DNA of 64,000 nt from Vibrio nereis NBRC 15637 (GCF_001591105.1 NZ_BCUD01000008.1:124001-188000), one strand, 5' to 3'. Counted from the stretch's first letter, positions 9,379 to 18,834 are shown. Made by a program: numbers and translations. The notes: generated by a model not told the origin, from the sequence alone.

Positions 9379-9987
9379 CTTCATCAATCCTTTATTTGTT
9401 ATGTGTAGGGGTAAGGTGAATCGATGAAATGATCTTAAGGTGAATTTCAATAAGATATTTGAGTAGATATGATGAACTGTGAGTTAGACACGTTAATGAT
9501 AAATTACATGATCTTTATTGTTATAAATATGTGAATTTAAAAGTACGACGTAATTTAGAGATCAATTTTTTCTGTTTAAGGGTCACAATTATTAACAAAT
9601 AGATCAATTTATTTACATTGTGCTTGTTCCTCAGGAAAAAGAACATGAAATAACGCAGGCAAGTGCCTCTGTGAGAGATTGATTGATGAATAACGAGGTT
9701 TAGTCACAATAAATAGAGAAAAATATTTCTATTACATTAAATAAGGTGATAAGAGTCATCTTCATTTGCTCTGGTAAAAAGATAAAACGTAGGTCATATG
9801 TAATTATATAACGAGTAGTGTTGCTCAAGTTACTCCAAGCACCATTAGCTTAACGGTGTCAGTGGCGCAGACCATTAACAAAGATAGAAAAAAGCCCAGT
9901 AGTAGTATCAAATAGGCAATAAGTTATTGAGTTTATTATATTACAGGCATAAAAAAAGACGCCCTAGGACGTCTTTCTTCAAGAATG
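9379..9987. other. AT-rich upstream region of the sugar operon
   Basis: About 600 bp without a convincing gene. It must hold the promoter for the minus-strand sugar operon. A perfect small palindrome (TTCCTCAGGAA, 9627-9637), flanked by TGTTC and GAACA, could be an operator. I found no full CRP site and no divergent regulator gene. The right end holds the tRNA terminator. Confidence 0.4.
9954..9978 (-). terminator. Rho-independent terminator of tRNA-Ser
   Basis: AAAGACG / CGTCTTT stem downstream of the tRNA on the minus strand, followed in that direction by seven T residues. Confidence 0.85.
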
Positions 9988-10075
9988 TGGCGGTGAGTGA
10001 GAGATTCGAACTCTCGATACGTTGCCGTATACACACTTTCCAGGCGTGCTCCTTCAGCCACTCGGACAACTCACC
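9988..10075 (-). tRNA. tRNA-Ser (anticodon GGA)
   Basis: 88-nt gene on the minus strand. The acceptor arms GGTGAGT and ACTCACC pair, followed by a G discriminator and encoded CCA. The T arm contains GTTCGAATC. The anticodon loop CTGGAAA gives GGA, reading UCC/UCU serine codons. The long variable arm (around TGTATACGGCAACGTATC) is the class II form expected for serine. Confidence 0.95.
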
Positions 10076-10115
10076 GAATCAAATTGTGGTTGGTATCGCT
10101 AACCAACGAGGCGCT

Positions 10116-10144
10116 AATTTAATGATTCTATAGGGTTAGGTCAA
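10116..10144 (-). promoter_or_regulatory. sigma70 promoter for tRNA-Ser
   Basis: On the minus strand TTGACC, a 17-bp spacer and TAAATT lie about 40 bp upstream of the mature tRNA 5' end, consistent with a short leader. Confidence 0.6.
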
Positions 10145-10220
10145 GCCCATTAACCAAAAAATACTGTCGGATAAACGCGTTTGGTCACTATATAACTAAT
10201 TAGGCGGTGATTCGACCAAC

Positions 10221-10670
10221 TCAAACCCGCTGAGAGTACCCTGGCACACGAAACAGCTTTCGGCATAAATCCAAAAAGTAGCCGTAAAGAACCCCCATAC
10301 CACAAGAAATGAGCGCGTTGGTGGCTACCGCTGTAATAATTTGTTCGGAAGATGCCCCAACGACAAACAGAATGACTGCGTAGACTGGTGATTGGAACGC
10401 CATGTAAGCAACCAGATCAGATAGGTTTTTCATCAAACTTGTTCTGGAGAGCTTCGCTCCTTGGCGCAGCATAAAATCGCGGAATAAACCGTAAGGCCAA
10501 GCAATCGCAATGTTCACAGGGATAGACAATGTTCTGGAAGCCAGAGATTGCTCAAACGTCATTCCCGAGATAAATACCTCAATGGCCATTCCCGAAACAA
10601 AACAGAAGATTACCATCGCGAACGTATCCGCAGCAGCGCTACGAATACAAAACGGGCCATGTGACTTCAT
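10221..10670 (-). CDS. alaE: L-alanine exporter AlaE
   Basis: 149 residues from the ATG at 10670, which matches the length of E. coli AlaE; a GGGG sequence lies just upstream. Family motifs seen are [45 protein letters not shown] and the C-terminal [11 protein letters not shown]. Four hydrophobic segments are expected. The known role of the family is export of L-alanine across the inner membrane to avoid toxic accumulation from dipeptides. It is monocistronic, on the minus strand, with an AT-rich region upstream that should carry its promoter; the histidine kinase gene ends 300 bp upstream. Confidence 0.9.
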   Translation of the reverse strand: MKSHGPFCIRSAAADTFAMVIFCFVSGMAIEVFISGMTFEQSLASRTLSIPVNIAIAWPYGLFRDFMLRQGAKLSRTSLMKNLSDLVAYMAFQSPVYAVILFVVGASSEQIITAVATNALISCGMGVLYGYFLDLCRKLFRVPGYSQRV

Positions 10671-10973
10671 TTTCGAACCCCGATAAAAAACCAACAAATA
10701 AAAAATATATGGAATGACACACTATCAAATTGCAAAATTGATAGAATTTAAAGCCATTAAACCATCATTTCTATGGTTTTTGATCTCGAATTAAAAACAA
10801 AATGGTAAATAAACAACCAGACTTAGTGATTAGATTAGAATTAATCTCCAAAAACATGTAGCACGTAGGCCGCACCAATACAATATGTGTAATTAAATTA
10901 CAAAATAGGAACAATAACGTAACTTATACACGAAATTCACGTGCTAGCTAGCATTCAAAACCCAAGAACACCT
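10671..10973. other. AT-rich region upstream of alaE
   Basis: About 300 bp holding the 3' side of the histidine kinase gene and the presumed alaE promoter. No gene, RNA or clear operator was recognised. Confidence 0.4.
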
Positions 10974-13187
10974 CTAAGCGTGTAATCGTTTTTCTAAATC
11001 TTGATTTTTCAAATCGGGTTTATATTGGTATAGCGTGTCTGAATAGAGAGAGAGTGCTTCATCGAGTTCGATATCATCAATAGGCTTAGCGATAATATGA
11101 TCCACGCCAGCATGTTTCATATGCAGTCGACTTTCTTGAAACAAATCGGCTGTACAGCCAAATATCAGTATTCTGGACCACTTAGTACCTAACGTTCGAA
11201 TCACTTCTGTAGCTTCAACACCGTCCATGACTGGCATGTGGTGATCCATAAAAATCAGATCATACTCTCCGCTTATCACGGCTTGAATAGCTTGCTCGCC
11301 ATTGATTGAGCAGTCACACGTAAACCCCTTGTTGGCCAGTAACGCATTGAGTATTGCGGCATTGGTACGGTTGTCTTCTACAATTAACGCTCTGAGGCCC
11401 GTATACACTTGCTTTGAGCGCGCTGTCGCTACAGGAGTCTGGGTTTCACTGTGCTCTACTCTTACCAGAACTTCAAAGCAACTCCCTTCCCCTGGCGTAC
11501 TGACTACACGAACCTCTCCCCCCATCGACTCACATAATTGCTTAACAATAGATAGCCCTAAACCTGTACCACCGTAGCGCCTTGTCGTTGAAGATTCAGC
11601 TTGAACAAAAGGTTTAAAGATCTTCTCTTGCGCACGCTGTGGTATACCAATACCTGTATCCGTTACGGCTATACAAAGAAAATTGTTGTTGTCGATGTAT
11701 TTTTCACGAACGTTTACCGTAACCTGCCCAACCGAAGTAAACTTCACCGCGTTGTTAAGTAGGTTAAATAAAATCTGACGCAAACGTGCTTTGTCTGCGC
11801 GATACCAGCGATGTTTAGGCACTTCCGATAGCACTTTGAACTCTAGTCCTTTCTCTGCACACAAAGAAAAGTACGTACTGTGGATACTTCCTATAATGGC
11901 CTCAAATGGGAAAGGTTGATTGTCTAACTCTACGCGCCCTTGCTCTATTTTTGAGAAGTCTAAAATCTCATTGAGCAGCGTCATCATATGCTCACCAGAC
12001 TCATAAAGAGCCCGTAAATGCTTGCGTTGCGATTCATCCAGCGGGGTTTTTAAAAGGATTTGCGCTGTGCCCAAAACACCATTCATGGGCGTACGGATTT
12101 CATGGGACAGTGTGGCTAGGAACGCGCTTTTGGCCTGTGTGGAAGCCAGTGCTTTCTTCTTCTCAGCTTCGAGATAAACGGTTTTTTGATTAAATGTGTC
12201 AATAAGCTGTCTAACTTCATCATTGCTATGGTAATTGATATCGATGATGCCTCCTTCTTTGGAGTCAGCAACCTTTTGAGCAATCAAAACGATGGGGTCA
12301 ATCAAGTAACGGCTGATCAGAAAATATCCTAGCATGACACAAACAAGCATGATGGGGATGATTCCAGCTTCAACCTTAGCTACGACGTCGATGACCTGCT
12401 CATCAACAATCCGTCTTGCATTCACAACGTCAACACGCCATTTGAAGTGTCCAAAGGTATTCTGCCCAATGTATTCACCATCCAAGTGCGAAAATTGGTG
12501 TTCTAAAATGATCTCACCATACGCGTCAGTGAGGAAAATACCTAAGTCGTACTCGTCAGCATGCAGACGAATAAAGTTAATCAGCCCCTCTAACGAGAGG
12601 TCGACGGTCGCCACTCCAGAAAAGATATTATTGATGTAGTAAGGAGAAGAAGCCGTGATCATTTTTACCTGAGTATAAGGATCAACATAAACGCGCGACC
12701 ACGAAACCTCTCCTATCGGGGCATTTATGACAGATTGGTACCAATCCGCATGGTCATACCCGCCAGAGCCAGGATCATCCCAAGAATAAACCCGTTCAAT
12801 TGTCCCGTCCTCGGTACGATTGAAGAATAAGCTAGCATAAGCAACCTCAGGATCTTGCGAAAATGGTGCAGGCCACAGTCCACCGCTGACTGCGACACCA
12901 TCTGTCAATGCAAACAGATTGTGTAGATGATGAGCTTTGCTCTCTGCCTTTACATCGCTACTGCCAATACTGACAATGCTTTGTAGTATCCCCAAAGAGT
13001 GGTTTACAGGCGCTTGAATGTGAGCGGATATGAGCTCCGTTCTTAAGTCAAGATTTGCCTCTAGCTGTTGACGCGTCGGAGGCTCAACAACTAAGTAGCT
13101 GACTGTACCAATAAGCGTCACGACTACCGCTAGGTAAAACGCCAGTGCAAGCTTGCTCTTTCGTTTAAGGGAGTATCGGATATCCAT
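10974..13187 (-). CDS. hybrid sensor histidine kinase with periplasmic Cache domain
   Basis: 737 residues from the ATG at 13187; a TTG two codons upstream is less likely. Order: TM1 (about 13-34); periplasmic dCache-like sensor (40-270, with DHADWYQ and SPYYINNIFSGVATVDLSLEGL); TM2 (275-292); HAMP (293-345). Then comes a HisKA domain with the phospho-accepting H362 in SHEIRTPMNG. The HATPase domain has the N box NLLNNAVKF, DTGIGIP and GGTGLGLS. A receiver domain follows with ED at 604-605 and acceptor D648 in MDHHMPVMDG. There is no HPt domain, so phosphotransfer must continue to a separate HPt protein. The ligand is unknown; Cache sensors often bind amino or organic acids. It is divergent from the UPF0149 gene, with no cognate regulator alongside. 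Confidence 0.9.
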   Translation of the reverse strand: MDIRYSLKRKSKLALAFYLAVVVTLIGTVSYLVVEPPTRQQLEANLDLRTELISAHIQAPVNHSLGILQSIVSIGSSDVKAESKAHHLHNLFALTDGVAVSGGLWPAPFSQDPEVAYASLFFNRTEDGTIERVYSWDDPGSGGYDHADWYQSVINAPIGEVSWSRVYVDPYTQVKMITASSPYYINNIFSGVATVDLSLEGLINFIRLHADEYDLGIFLTDAYGEIILEHQFSHLDGEYIGQNTFGHFKWRVDVVNARRIVDEQVIDVVAKVEAGIIPIMLVCVMLGYFLISRYLIDPIVLIAQKVADSKEGGIIDINYHSNDEVRQLIDTFNQKTVYLEAEKKKALASTQAKSAFLATLSHEIRTPMNGVLGTAQILLKTPLDESQRKHLRALYESGEHMMTLLNEILDFSKIEQGRVELDNQPFPFEAIIGSIHSTYFSLCAEKGLEFKVLSEVPKHRWYRADKARLRQILFNLLNNAVKFTSVGQVTVNVREKYIDNNNFLCIAVTDTGIGIPQRAQEKIFKPFVQAESSTTRRYGGTGLGLSIVKQLCESMGGEVRVVSTPGEGSCFEVLVRVEHSETQTPVATARSKQVYTGLRALIVEDNRTNAAILNALLANKGFTCDCSINGEQAIQAVISGEYDLIFMDHHMPVMDGVEATEVIRTLGTKWSRILIFGCTADLFQESRLHMKHAGVDHIIAKPIDDIELDEALSLYSDTLYQYKPDLKNQDLEKRLHA

Positions 13188-13298
13188 AACCAACTGAATT
13201 TGTATTGTTTAACCAAAATTATAGTGAATAATTCAACCCGACAACCTTTTTCTCAATCACATCGCCTGTTACCATTGCCGCCTCACAACTCATCGACA

Positions 13299-13883
13299 TT
13301 GACGGTAATCACTTTGACTCTACAAGAACTTCTCTCTCAACCAGAGTTACAAGACAAACTCATTAACGAAGCAAAAACACGCGGTTTTGTTACAGCAATG
13401 GCCGCAGCACCAAACGTGTTAGCTCCTCAAGAATGGCTGCCTTTCTTATGGGGCGGAGAAGACGTTGCGCCTTTTTCTGATGGTGAGCAGCTAGAAACGT
13501 ATATTGAACATATTATTGCGATGTGGAATGAGTACCGCCCTGCTCTGCTGGAAAACCGCTGGCAGTGGCCTTCTGAATGCACACTAGATGAAGAAGAGAT
13601 TGTAAGCGAAGCGACTCGAGATTTTTGTGAAGGGCTACTTCAGGGCTGGCAGCTGGCTCGTGATGATTGGGAAACACTCATGCCAGAAGATAGTGAAGAC
13701 AGCGCACTACTAGGTGGAGTCCTACTTTCTGTGAGTATGCTTTATGACCCAGAAACATCCATTGCGACATTAGCAGAGCAAGGTATTGAAGGGCTGGAAC
13801 AGTTTGAAGAGATCTTCAACTCTATCCCGATGATGCTATGCGGCCTAACCATGCGCGGTGTAACGCTAGCAGACGCAGAATAA
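13299..13883 (+). CDS. UPF0149 (YecA/YgfB) family protein, start uncertain
   Basis: The conserved part begins around 13299-13314. The open frame runs further up to 13200, but there is no in-frame ATG before 13399, so the start is probably TTG at 13299 or 13314; neither has a strong ribosome binding site. The product is about 190 residues, acidic, with PNVLAPQEWLPFLWGGE and a DFCEGLLQGWQLARDDW segment typical of UPF0149 proteins. It lacks a C-terminal SEC-C zinc motif. Function is not established for this family member. It is divergent from the hybrid kinase gene with a short shared promoter region and is followed by a hairpin. Confidence 0.7.
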   Translation: MTVITLTLQELLSQPELQDKLINEAKTRGFVTAMAAAPNVLAPQEWLPFLWGGEDVAPFSDGEQLETYIEHIIAMWNEYRPALLENRWQWPSECTLDEEEIVSEATRDFCEGLLQGWQLARDDWETLMPEDSEDSALLGGVLLSVSMLYDPETSIATLAEQGIEGLEQFEEIFNSIPMMLCGLTMRGVTLADAE

Positions 13884-13889
13884 CAAAAA

Positions 13890-13912
13890 TAGCCGCTGTC
13901 ACTCGGCGGCTA
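13890..13912 (+). terminator. stem-loop after the UPF0149 gene
   Basis: TAGCCGC / GCGGCTA arms with a short loop just after the stop codon. The tail (CTTCCCCC) is poor in T, so termination strength is uncertain. Confidence 0.5.
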
Positions 13913-14040
13913 CTTCCCCCATTCTGCTGTCCCTTCAACCTTCCCGACTTCACACTTACATCACTTTTTTATAAAAGTAGAGTTACATCTTCCCCTCACC
14001 CTTGCTAGTATTCGCGTCCCTATTAAATCCGTGCTCGCGA

Positions 14041-14496
14041 ATGATGAGAAATTTAAGAAATAACAAGAGTATGCAAAAAGTAATGGCGCTGTATGTCATT
14101 GCGGCTCTGTTGTTTCAAATTTACCTTCTCGCCACTATGGTACTCAATCCATCTCAGGTACATAGCCAAAGCTGGCTGTCAGATGCGCAAAATGAAAAAG
14201 TATTGTTGTGTACGTCAGAAGGTTTTAAGTGGGTCGATGTTGATGAGTTAATTAACGCAAATAACCATTCAGAAAGTGTTATTGATAGCGCTCACGAGCC
14301 ACTCAAATTTAGTTGCCCTCTGCTGGATGTTTGTAAACTGTCTGCCATTGTCGCTGCATTCTTGCTGGCAACCATCACTCTTTGGTTAGCTCGTTATACT
14401 CCAACGATTTCTTGTTATCAGCATATCGGCTGTAGAAGAGACTTATACCTATTAATCGCTCCTAAACAATCTCCGCCACTGTCTGTTTTTATGTAA
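14041..14496 (+). CDS. small membrane protein of unknown function upstream of a copper chaperone
   Basis: About 151 residues from ATG 14041 (also possible 14044 or 14071; none has a strong binding site). One hydrophobic segment lies near the N terminus (MALYVIAALLFQIYLLATM) and another near the C-terminal third (LSAIVAAFLLATITLWLA). The stretch between would be exported and carries CTSEG and FSCPLLDVC cysteine pairs, which could bind metal or form disulfides. It lies 98 bp upstream of the PCuAC gene on the same strand. The position and cysteine pattern are reminiscent of DUF2946-like proteins near copper genes, but I cannot confirm the family. No function is assigned. Confidence 0.55.
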   Translation: MMRNLRNNKSMQKVMALYVIAALLFQIYLLATMVLNPSQVHSQSWLSDAQNEKVLLCTSEGFKWVDVDELINANNHSESVIDSAHEPLKFSCPLLDVCKLSAIVAAFLLATITLWLARYTPTISCYQHIGCRRDLYLLIAPKQSPPLSVFM

Positions 14497-14594
14497 ATAA
14501 CAGCACACTCATTGGGCATAAAACTCAAAGAAAAATGCCTGATGGATACTTGGTGTATTCGCACCAAATGGTTTATAGATTTAGGAAATTAATA

Positions 14595-15056
14595 ATGAAA
14601 AAGTACCTTCAAATATTCTCTCTAACGCTATTCGCACTGTTTAGTACAGCTTCTATTGCTCACGATTACCACAAAGGAGACATTCAAGTCGATCACCCAT
14701 GGAGCCGAGAGACCCCGCCAACCGCGACTGTGATCGCTGGCTTTTTCCAATTAAAGAATAACTCTGACGTCGATGATTTCCTGATCGAAGCAACAACACC
14801 TATTGCAGACCGAGTGGAAATTCATACACATGAAATGTCTGATGGGATGATGAAAATGAAGCAAATCGACAACGTCAAAATTGCAGCTCAACAAGCTGAA
14901 ATGTTCAAGCCTGGTGGCTACCACTTAATGATTTTTAATCCTCGACAAGCGTATAAAGCAGGTGATCGATTCCCGATGACCCTTACTTTTAAACACGCAG
15001 GAAAAATAGATGTGGAAATGGCCGTTGAAAAGAAAGGCCATGTGCATGCACACTAA
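14595..15056 (+). CDS. periplasmic copper chaperone PCuAC family
   Basis: 153 residues from ATG 14595 with AGGAAA upstream; the longer frame from 14535 is unlikely. The signal peptide runs through SIAHD (cut near residue 21). The mature domain has DHPWSRETPP, a metal-ligand segment HTHEMSDGMMKM and a second KPGGYHLMIF, which fit the His/Met copper site of PCuAC proteins. The C terminus KKGHVHAH is an extra His-rich tail. Family role: holding Cu(I) in the periplasm for delivery, for example to cytochrome oxidase. It is probably co-expressed with the small membrane protein upstream and is followed by a convergent terminator. Confidence 0.88.
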   Translation: MKKYLQIFSLTLFALFSTASIAHDYHKGDIQVDHPWSRETPPTATVIAGFFQLKNNSDVDDFLIEATTPIADRVEIHTHEMSDGMMKMKQIDNVKIAAQQAEMFKPGGYHLMIFNPRQAYKAGDRFPMTLTFKHAGKIDVEMAVEKKGHVHAH

Positions 15057-15073
15057 CTAAAACTGGTAAAGCC

Positions 15074-15101
15074 ATGCCCCATTGATACAAAAATGGGGCA
15101 T
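15074..15101. terminator. bidirectional stem-loop between PCuAC and K+ channel genes
   Basis: Ten-base inverted repeat ATGCCCCATT / AATGGGGCAT in the 63-bp convergent gap; T runs are weak on both sides. Confidence 0.5.
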
Positions 15102-15119
15102 ATTAAAACAGGGAACAAA

Positions 15120-16160
15120 CTATCTAGCCGCGACAACGCGCCAATCAAATGCTTCGACGCGCTCATCTGCGATATAAAAAATCTTACACCCTGCAGGGAT
15201 TTCTCGGTCAAGTTGGGGGTTCAGCTCTATTCCACGCCCAAAATCAATCGCGATCAACGTTGCTTGGTAAGCTTTCTTGATATGCGTGAATACCGCTTCA
15301 ACAGTCGTTGTAGGCAAGTCTTTAGGGTAAATCGTTGAATACTGCGTCATGCCTCGTGTTGATGCCAACAGTTCCTGGTGTAAAGCACTCGAGCCTGGGT
15401 CAACCGCAGCCTTGGCGAGCATTTCTGCGCCCACCGCAGGAATACACTCAGCTTTAGGGCAATGTTGACTCAATAAATGGCCCAGCGCTTCATCTTTAAA
15501 ATAGGCAAGCAAATGAGCGTTAGGGTTAAGGTTAGCGCAATACAACGAGGCCGACAGAGTAATATCATCTTCTAAGTTATCAACGACAATACAACTGGCA
15601 TCCGCTACATTGGCCAGTGCCATTTGTTGGCTGTCCGTATAACTTGTTACCTTAACGAACTGTATTTCGCCCGGTAACGGGTTCTCAATATCTGAACGGC
15701 TGCATAGCACGATCGGTCTTTTGCCTTCTTCTTCATGTTGCAACATACGAATTAGATGAATGGTACGCTGCCCGTTCCAGCCAAGAATTAGTATATGATT
15801 TTCCACTTTTACTCTCCGTTTTCCTAACACTCCCGCACGCCAGTATTCAATCGCGCCACTCGCAATGCGTCCTAAAACGGCAGCAAAAAGGCTCAAACCG
15901 CCGGGTATAACAAACAATACAACGATCCACTTTCCAAAATCTGTTTGCGGAGAGTAATCTCCGTAGCCCACAGTGCTTGCAGTCACCATGAGGTAGTAGA
16001 TAAACGTCGATATGTCTGCGATTAATGCTTCTTCTCCTGCGCAATAAAACAGGGCCCAAGAAGCAATAATATAAAAAATACTCAAGAGGATCAGGTTACG
16101 GTTACTTAGTTGAAACACATTTGACCTAAACCACTTTTTGAAAAACAACCATACGGTCAT
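15120..16160 (-). CDS. potassium channel protein with cytoplasmic TrkA-N (RCK) domain
   Basis: 346 residues. Two membrane helices (about 22-42 and 75-100) flank a pore loop with the K+ selectivity filter TVGYGD (about 62-67). A cytoplasmic RCK/TrkA-N Rossmann domain starts at VENHILILGWNGQRTIHLIRML (about 120). The C-terminal part resembles the regulatory half of RCK domains. It should form a tetrameric inner-membrane K+ channel gated by a bound ligand. The gene is convergent with the PCuAC gene and downstream of nadA on the same strand, from which a terminator separates it. It looks complete, and nothing in the sequence is unusual. Confidence 0.88.
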   Translation of the reverse strand: MTVWLFFKKWFRSNVFQLSNRNLILLSIFYIIASWALFYCAGEEALIADISTFIYYLMVTASTVGYGDYSPQTDFGKWIVVLFVIPGGLSLFAAVLGRIASGAIEYWRAGVLGKRRVKVENHILILGWNGQRTIHLIRMLQHEEEGKRPIVLCSRSDIENPLPGEIQFVKVTSYTDSQQMALANVADASCIVVDNLEDDITLSASLYCANLNPNAHLLAYFKDEALGHLLSQHCPKAECIPAVGAEMLAKAAVDPGSSALHQELLASTRGMTQYSTIYPKDLPTTTVEAVFTHIKKAYQATLIAIDFGRGIELNPQLDREIPAGCKIFYIADERVEAFDWRVVAAR

Positions 16161-16215
16161 ACAAGTACCACTGTAATTCTTTTAAGTGTCTGAATATAGA
16201 TTATAAATCAGACAG

Positions 16216-16246
16216 AAAAAAACCAGCGACTGTTCGCTGGTTTTTT
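16216..16246. terminator. bidirectional terminator downstream of nadA
   Basis: AAAAAACCAGCG / CGCTGGTTTTTT hairpin with A and T runs on either side; it serves the minus-strand nadA gene. Confidence 0.8.
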
Positions 16247-16273
16247 GATTGTGACAGGTTTCACTATATTTGA

Positions 16274-17335
16274 TTAAGCGTTGCCTTTAACCTGCATGTT
16301 CAGTTGCTCTGCAAAGTCCAACATGCGGTTGAGAGGGATAAGTGATTTCACTCGAACATCTTCATCAACAAAGATTTCGTGCTCTTTACCACCCTCTTTT
16401 AACGCAGATTCAATCGCTTTAAGGCCATTCATTGCCATCCAAGGACAATGCGCACAACTGCGACAGGTTGCCCCAGCTCCTGCAGTAGGCGCTTCAATCA
16501 GCTCTTTTTCAGGCACCAGCTGCTGCATCTTAAAGAAGATGCCTTTATCCGTAGCCACGATCATTTGCTGCTGAGGAAGCTCTTTTGCCGCTTTGATCAA
16601 TTGGCTGGTTGAACCCACTGCATCCGCAAGTTCAACTACGCTCGCTGGAGACTCTGGGTGAACAAGGATGGCAGCATCAGGGTAAACAGACTTCATTTTA
16701 CGCAGTGCGTCTGATGAGAATTCATCATGCACAACACATTCACCTTGCCACAACAGCATATCTGCGCCTGTTTTGTTCGCAATGTACGAACCTAGGTGGC
16801 GGTCTGGGCCCCAGATAATCGGCTTATCTTCAGAATCTAAGTGTTCTACGATTTCAAGAGCAATGCTTGATGTAACCACCCAATCTGCACGGGCTTTTAC
16901 CGCAGCAGAAGTGTTCGCATAAACGACAACGGTATGATCTGGGTGTGCATCGCAGAACTCCGTAAATTTATCTGCCGGACAACCGAGATCAAGTGAACAC
17001 TCAGCTTCCAGAGTTGGCATCAAAATACGCTTTTCTGGTGTCAGAATCTTTGCTGATTCACCCATGAAACGAACACCTGCAATAATCAGCGTACTTGCCG
17101 GGTGACGGTTACCAAATTTCGCCATTTCAAGTGAGTCGCCGACAAAACCGCCAGTCTCTTCAGCTAATGCTTGAATTTCTGGATCGGTGTAATAATGGGC
17201 GATCAAAACCGCGTCTTTCTCTTTTAACAACTTTTTGATTTCAGCAATATATGTTTGCTTTTCGTCGTCTGTCAGAGGTGTCGGTTTTGGAGGAAATGGG
17301 TAAACAGTTTCGATTTTATCTAGTATATGGCTCAT
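16274..17335 (-). CDS. nadA: quinolinate synthase A
   Basis: 353 residues from the ATG at 17335 (six codons inside the longest frame). The [10 protein letters not shown] start matches the family. The three [4Fe-4S] cysteines fall at 113 (AECSLDLGC), 200 (GECVVHDE) and 297 (CRSCAHCPW), the same numbers as in E. coli. It condenses iminoaspartate with dihydroxyacetone phosphate to quinolinate in NAD synthesis, in the cytoplasm. It sits downstream of the Tol-Pal operon on the same strand, behind a strong terminator, so it likely has its own promoter in the 150-bp gap. Cluster assembly makes it oxygen sensitive. Confidence 0.97.
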   Translation of the reverse strand: MSHILDKIETVYPFPPKPTPLTDDEKQTYIAEIKKLLKEKDAVLIAHYYTDPEIQALAEETGGFVGDSLEMAKFGNRHPASTLIIAGVRFMGESAKILTPEKRILMPTLEAECSLDLGCPADKFTEFCDAHPDHTVVVYANTSAAVKARADWVVTSSIALEIVEHLDSEDKPIIWGPDRHLGSYIANKTGADMLLWQGECVVHDEFSSDALRKMKSVYPDAAILVHPESPASVVELADAVGSTSQLIKAAKELPQQQMIVATDKGIFFKMQQLVPEKELIEAPTAGAGATCRSCAHCPWMAMNGLKAIESALKEGGKEHEIFVDEDVRVKSLIPLNRMLDFAEQLNMQVKGNA

Positions 17336-17458
17336 TGCTCTTGCTCTACGCAACTCCCAGTAGTCCGAGTATTGTAACCCTAACCCTATTCAAGATGCCA
17401 GTTTAACCCCACATTAGTTGAATGATATTCTGCAACAAGTGATCAACAGAGCAATAGC

Positions 17459-17485
17459 AAAAAGGAGCGCATCGCGCTCCTTTTT
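17459..17485 (-). terminator. Rho-independent terminator of the Tol-Pal operon
   Basis: AAAAAGGAGCGC / GCGCTCCTTTTT hairpin directly after the cpoB stop, with a T run in the minus direction. Confidence 0.85.
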
Positions 17486-17486
17486 A

Positions 17487-18245
17487 TCATTTCAAATGCT
17501 TTTTAGCTAACTTAGCCGATGCACTATCTGGGTATTCGTTCACCACCTGCTGATAGTACTTCGCAGCTTGCGCCGCATTGTTATTTCGACTAGCAATATC
17601 GCCTAATTTAACCAAGGCATCGGCCCGTTTGTTTGAGTCTTTGTGAGACACAACGGCAACAAAACTCTTGGCGGCGTCTTTGTCTTGCTTCTTAGCAAAA
17701 TAAAGCTGTCCTAACCAATAGTGTGAATTCGGTGTAAAGGTCGAATCTGGGTAATCTTTCTGGAACTTTTGGAATGCAGCAATAGCACCATTGTAGTCAC
17801 GCTTTTTTAAGATGAGATCAACGGCATTTTGATATGCAGTTTGTTCATTGGCGTTTGTGCTATAAGTACCTTTTTGAGAGGTACTGCTGTTGTTTTGACT
17901 TTGTGTTGCACCAGAACTCACTTGGGCACGCACTTTATCTAATTCAATAAACAACTCACGTTGACGCTTAAGCATTTGCTGCATTTCGTAGTTATTTTTT
18001 TCCAGCTGACCACGTAGTTCACTGATTTCTAGGGCCATCTCGTCCACTTGCTGCTGCATACGAAGCTGGACGCGATTTCGGTTCTCTAACAAGCGTTCTA
18101 AACGTTGTACTTCGTTCTCACTAGAACGCGTAGATGCCACATTACTGCCGCTTAGATCAGATACTGGAGCTGGTGCAGCGAGCACGGAGCCCGCTGCACT
18201 TGCCAGTAACGTAAGCGTAATAACGCGCTTAAGGTTACTGAACAT
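17487..18245 (-). CDS. cpoB: Tol-Pal system protein CpoB (YbgF)
   Basis: 252 residues with a signal peptide (cut near VLAAP, residue 24). An N-terminal coiled coil (about 45-112, rich in Q/E/R) gives trimerisation. A linker rich in S/Q/N follows. The C-terminal TPR region (130-250) has AYQNAVDLILKKRDYNGAIAAFQKFQKDYPDS and YWLGQLYFAKKQDKDAAKSF repeats. Periplasmic; in E. coli it links Tol-Pal to peptidoglycan synthesis by PBP1B and LpoB during division. It is the last gene of the operon, 15 bp after pal. Confidence 0.93.
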   Translation of the reverse strand: MFSNLKRVITLTLLASAAGSVLAAPAPVSDLSGSNVASTRSSENEVQRLERLLENRNRVQLRMQQQVDEMALEISELRGQLEKNNYEMQQMLKRQRELFIELDKVRAQVSSGATQSQNNSSTSQKGTYSTNANEQTAYQNAVDLILKKRDYNGAIAAFQKFQKDYPDSTFTPNSHYWLGQLYFAKKQDKDAAKSFVAVVSHKDSNKRADALVKLGDIASRNNNAAQAAKYYQQVVNEYPDSASAKLAKKHLK

Positions 18246-18260
18246 AAGGATATTCCTTAA

Positions 18261-18800
18261 TTAGTATACTAGAACAGCACGACGGTTCTTAGCGTATACA
18301 TCTTCAGCCTGACCTAGTAGAAGAGGCTTCTCTTCACCGTAGCTCACGATTGAGATTTGATCCGCTTGAACACCTAGTGCTTGAAGGTATTTAGCAACTG
18401 CAGTTGCACGACGCTCACCTAGTGCGATGTTGTACTCAGGAGTACCGCGCTCATCAGCGTGACCTTCTACAGTTACACGTAGAGATGGGTTTTTGCTTAG
18501 GTATGCTGCGTGTGCTTCTAGCATCTCTTCGTAATCAGCTGCGATCGTTGAGTTATCGAACGCAAAGTAGATTGTTTGAGATTCACGTAAAGCTTGTTCT
18601 TTAAGTTCTTGCTCAGAAAGCTGACCATTTTGATCGATTGGAGAAACAACCGTTGTGTCAACACCACCAGCTGTGCCAGAAGTTGTTTGGTTAGTTTCAG
18701 AGCCAGTTGCGTTAGCTGCGTCGTCACTTGAACTACACGCTGTAACTGCTAGTACTGGTAGTGCAATTAGTAGCCCTTTAAGAACTTTATTTAGTTGCAT
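18261..18800 (-). CDS. pal: peptidoglycan-associated lipoprotein Pal
   Basis: 179 residues. The lipobox LAVTAC places the lipidated cysteine at 22, followed by serines, so the protein should reach the outer membrane. A flexible N-terminal linker leads to an OmpA-like domain with [22 protein letters not shown], whose Asp and Arg bind meso-diaminopimelate of peptidoglycan. It works with TolB and TolA in outer-membrane constriction at division. The gene sits 34 bp downstream of tolB. Confidence 0.96.
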   Translation of the reverse strand: MQLNKVLKGLLIALPVLAVTACSSSDDAANATGSETNQTTSGTAGGVDTTVVSPIDQNGQLSEQELKEQALRESQTIYFAFDNSTIAADYEEMLEAHAAYLSKNPSLRVTVEGHADERGTPEYNIALGERRATAVAKYLQALGVQADQISIVSYGEEKPLLLGQAEDVYAKNRRAVLVY

Positions 18801-18834
18801 TTTTATATTTTCCTTAGTGATTGAAACTTATTTG

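Noticed and set aside
9471..9600. Possible CRP sites upstream of the sugar operon
   Set aside because: Only half-sites (TGTGA or TCACA) occur with wrong spacing.
9927..10133. 68-codon frame across tRNA-Ser
   Set aside because: It overlaps the tRNA gene and its terminator.
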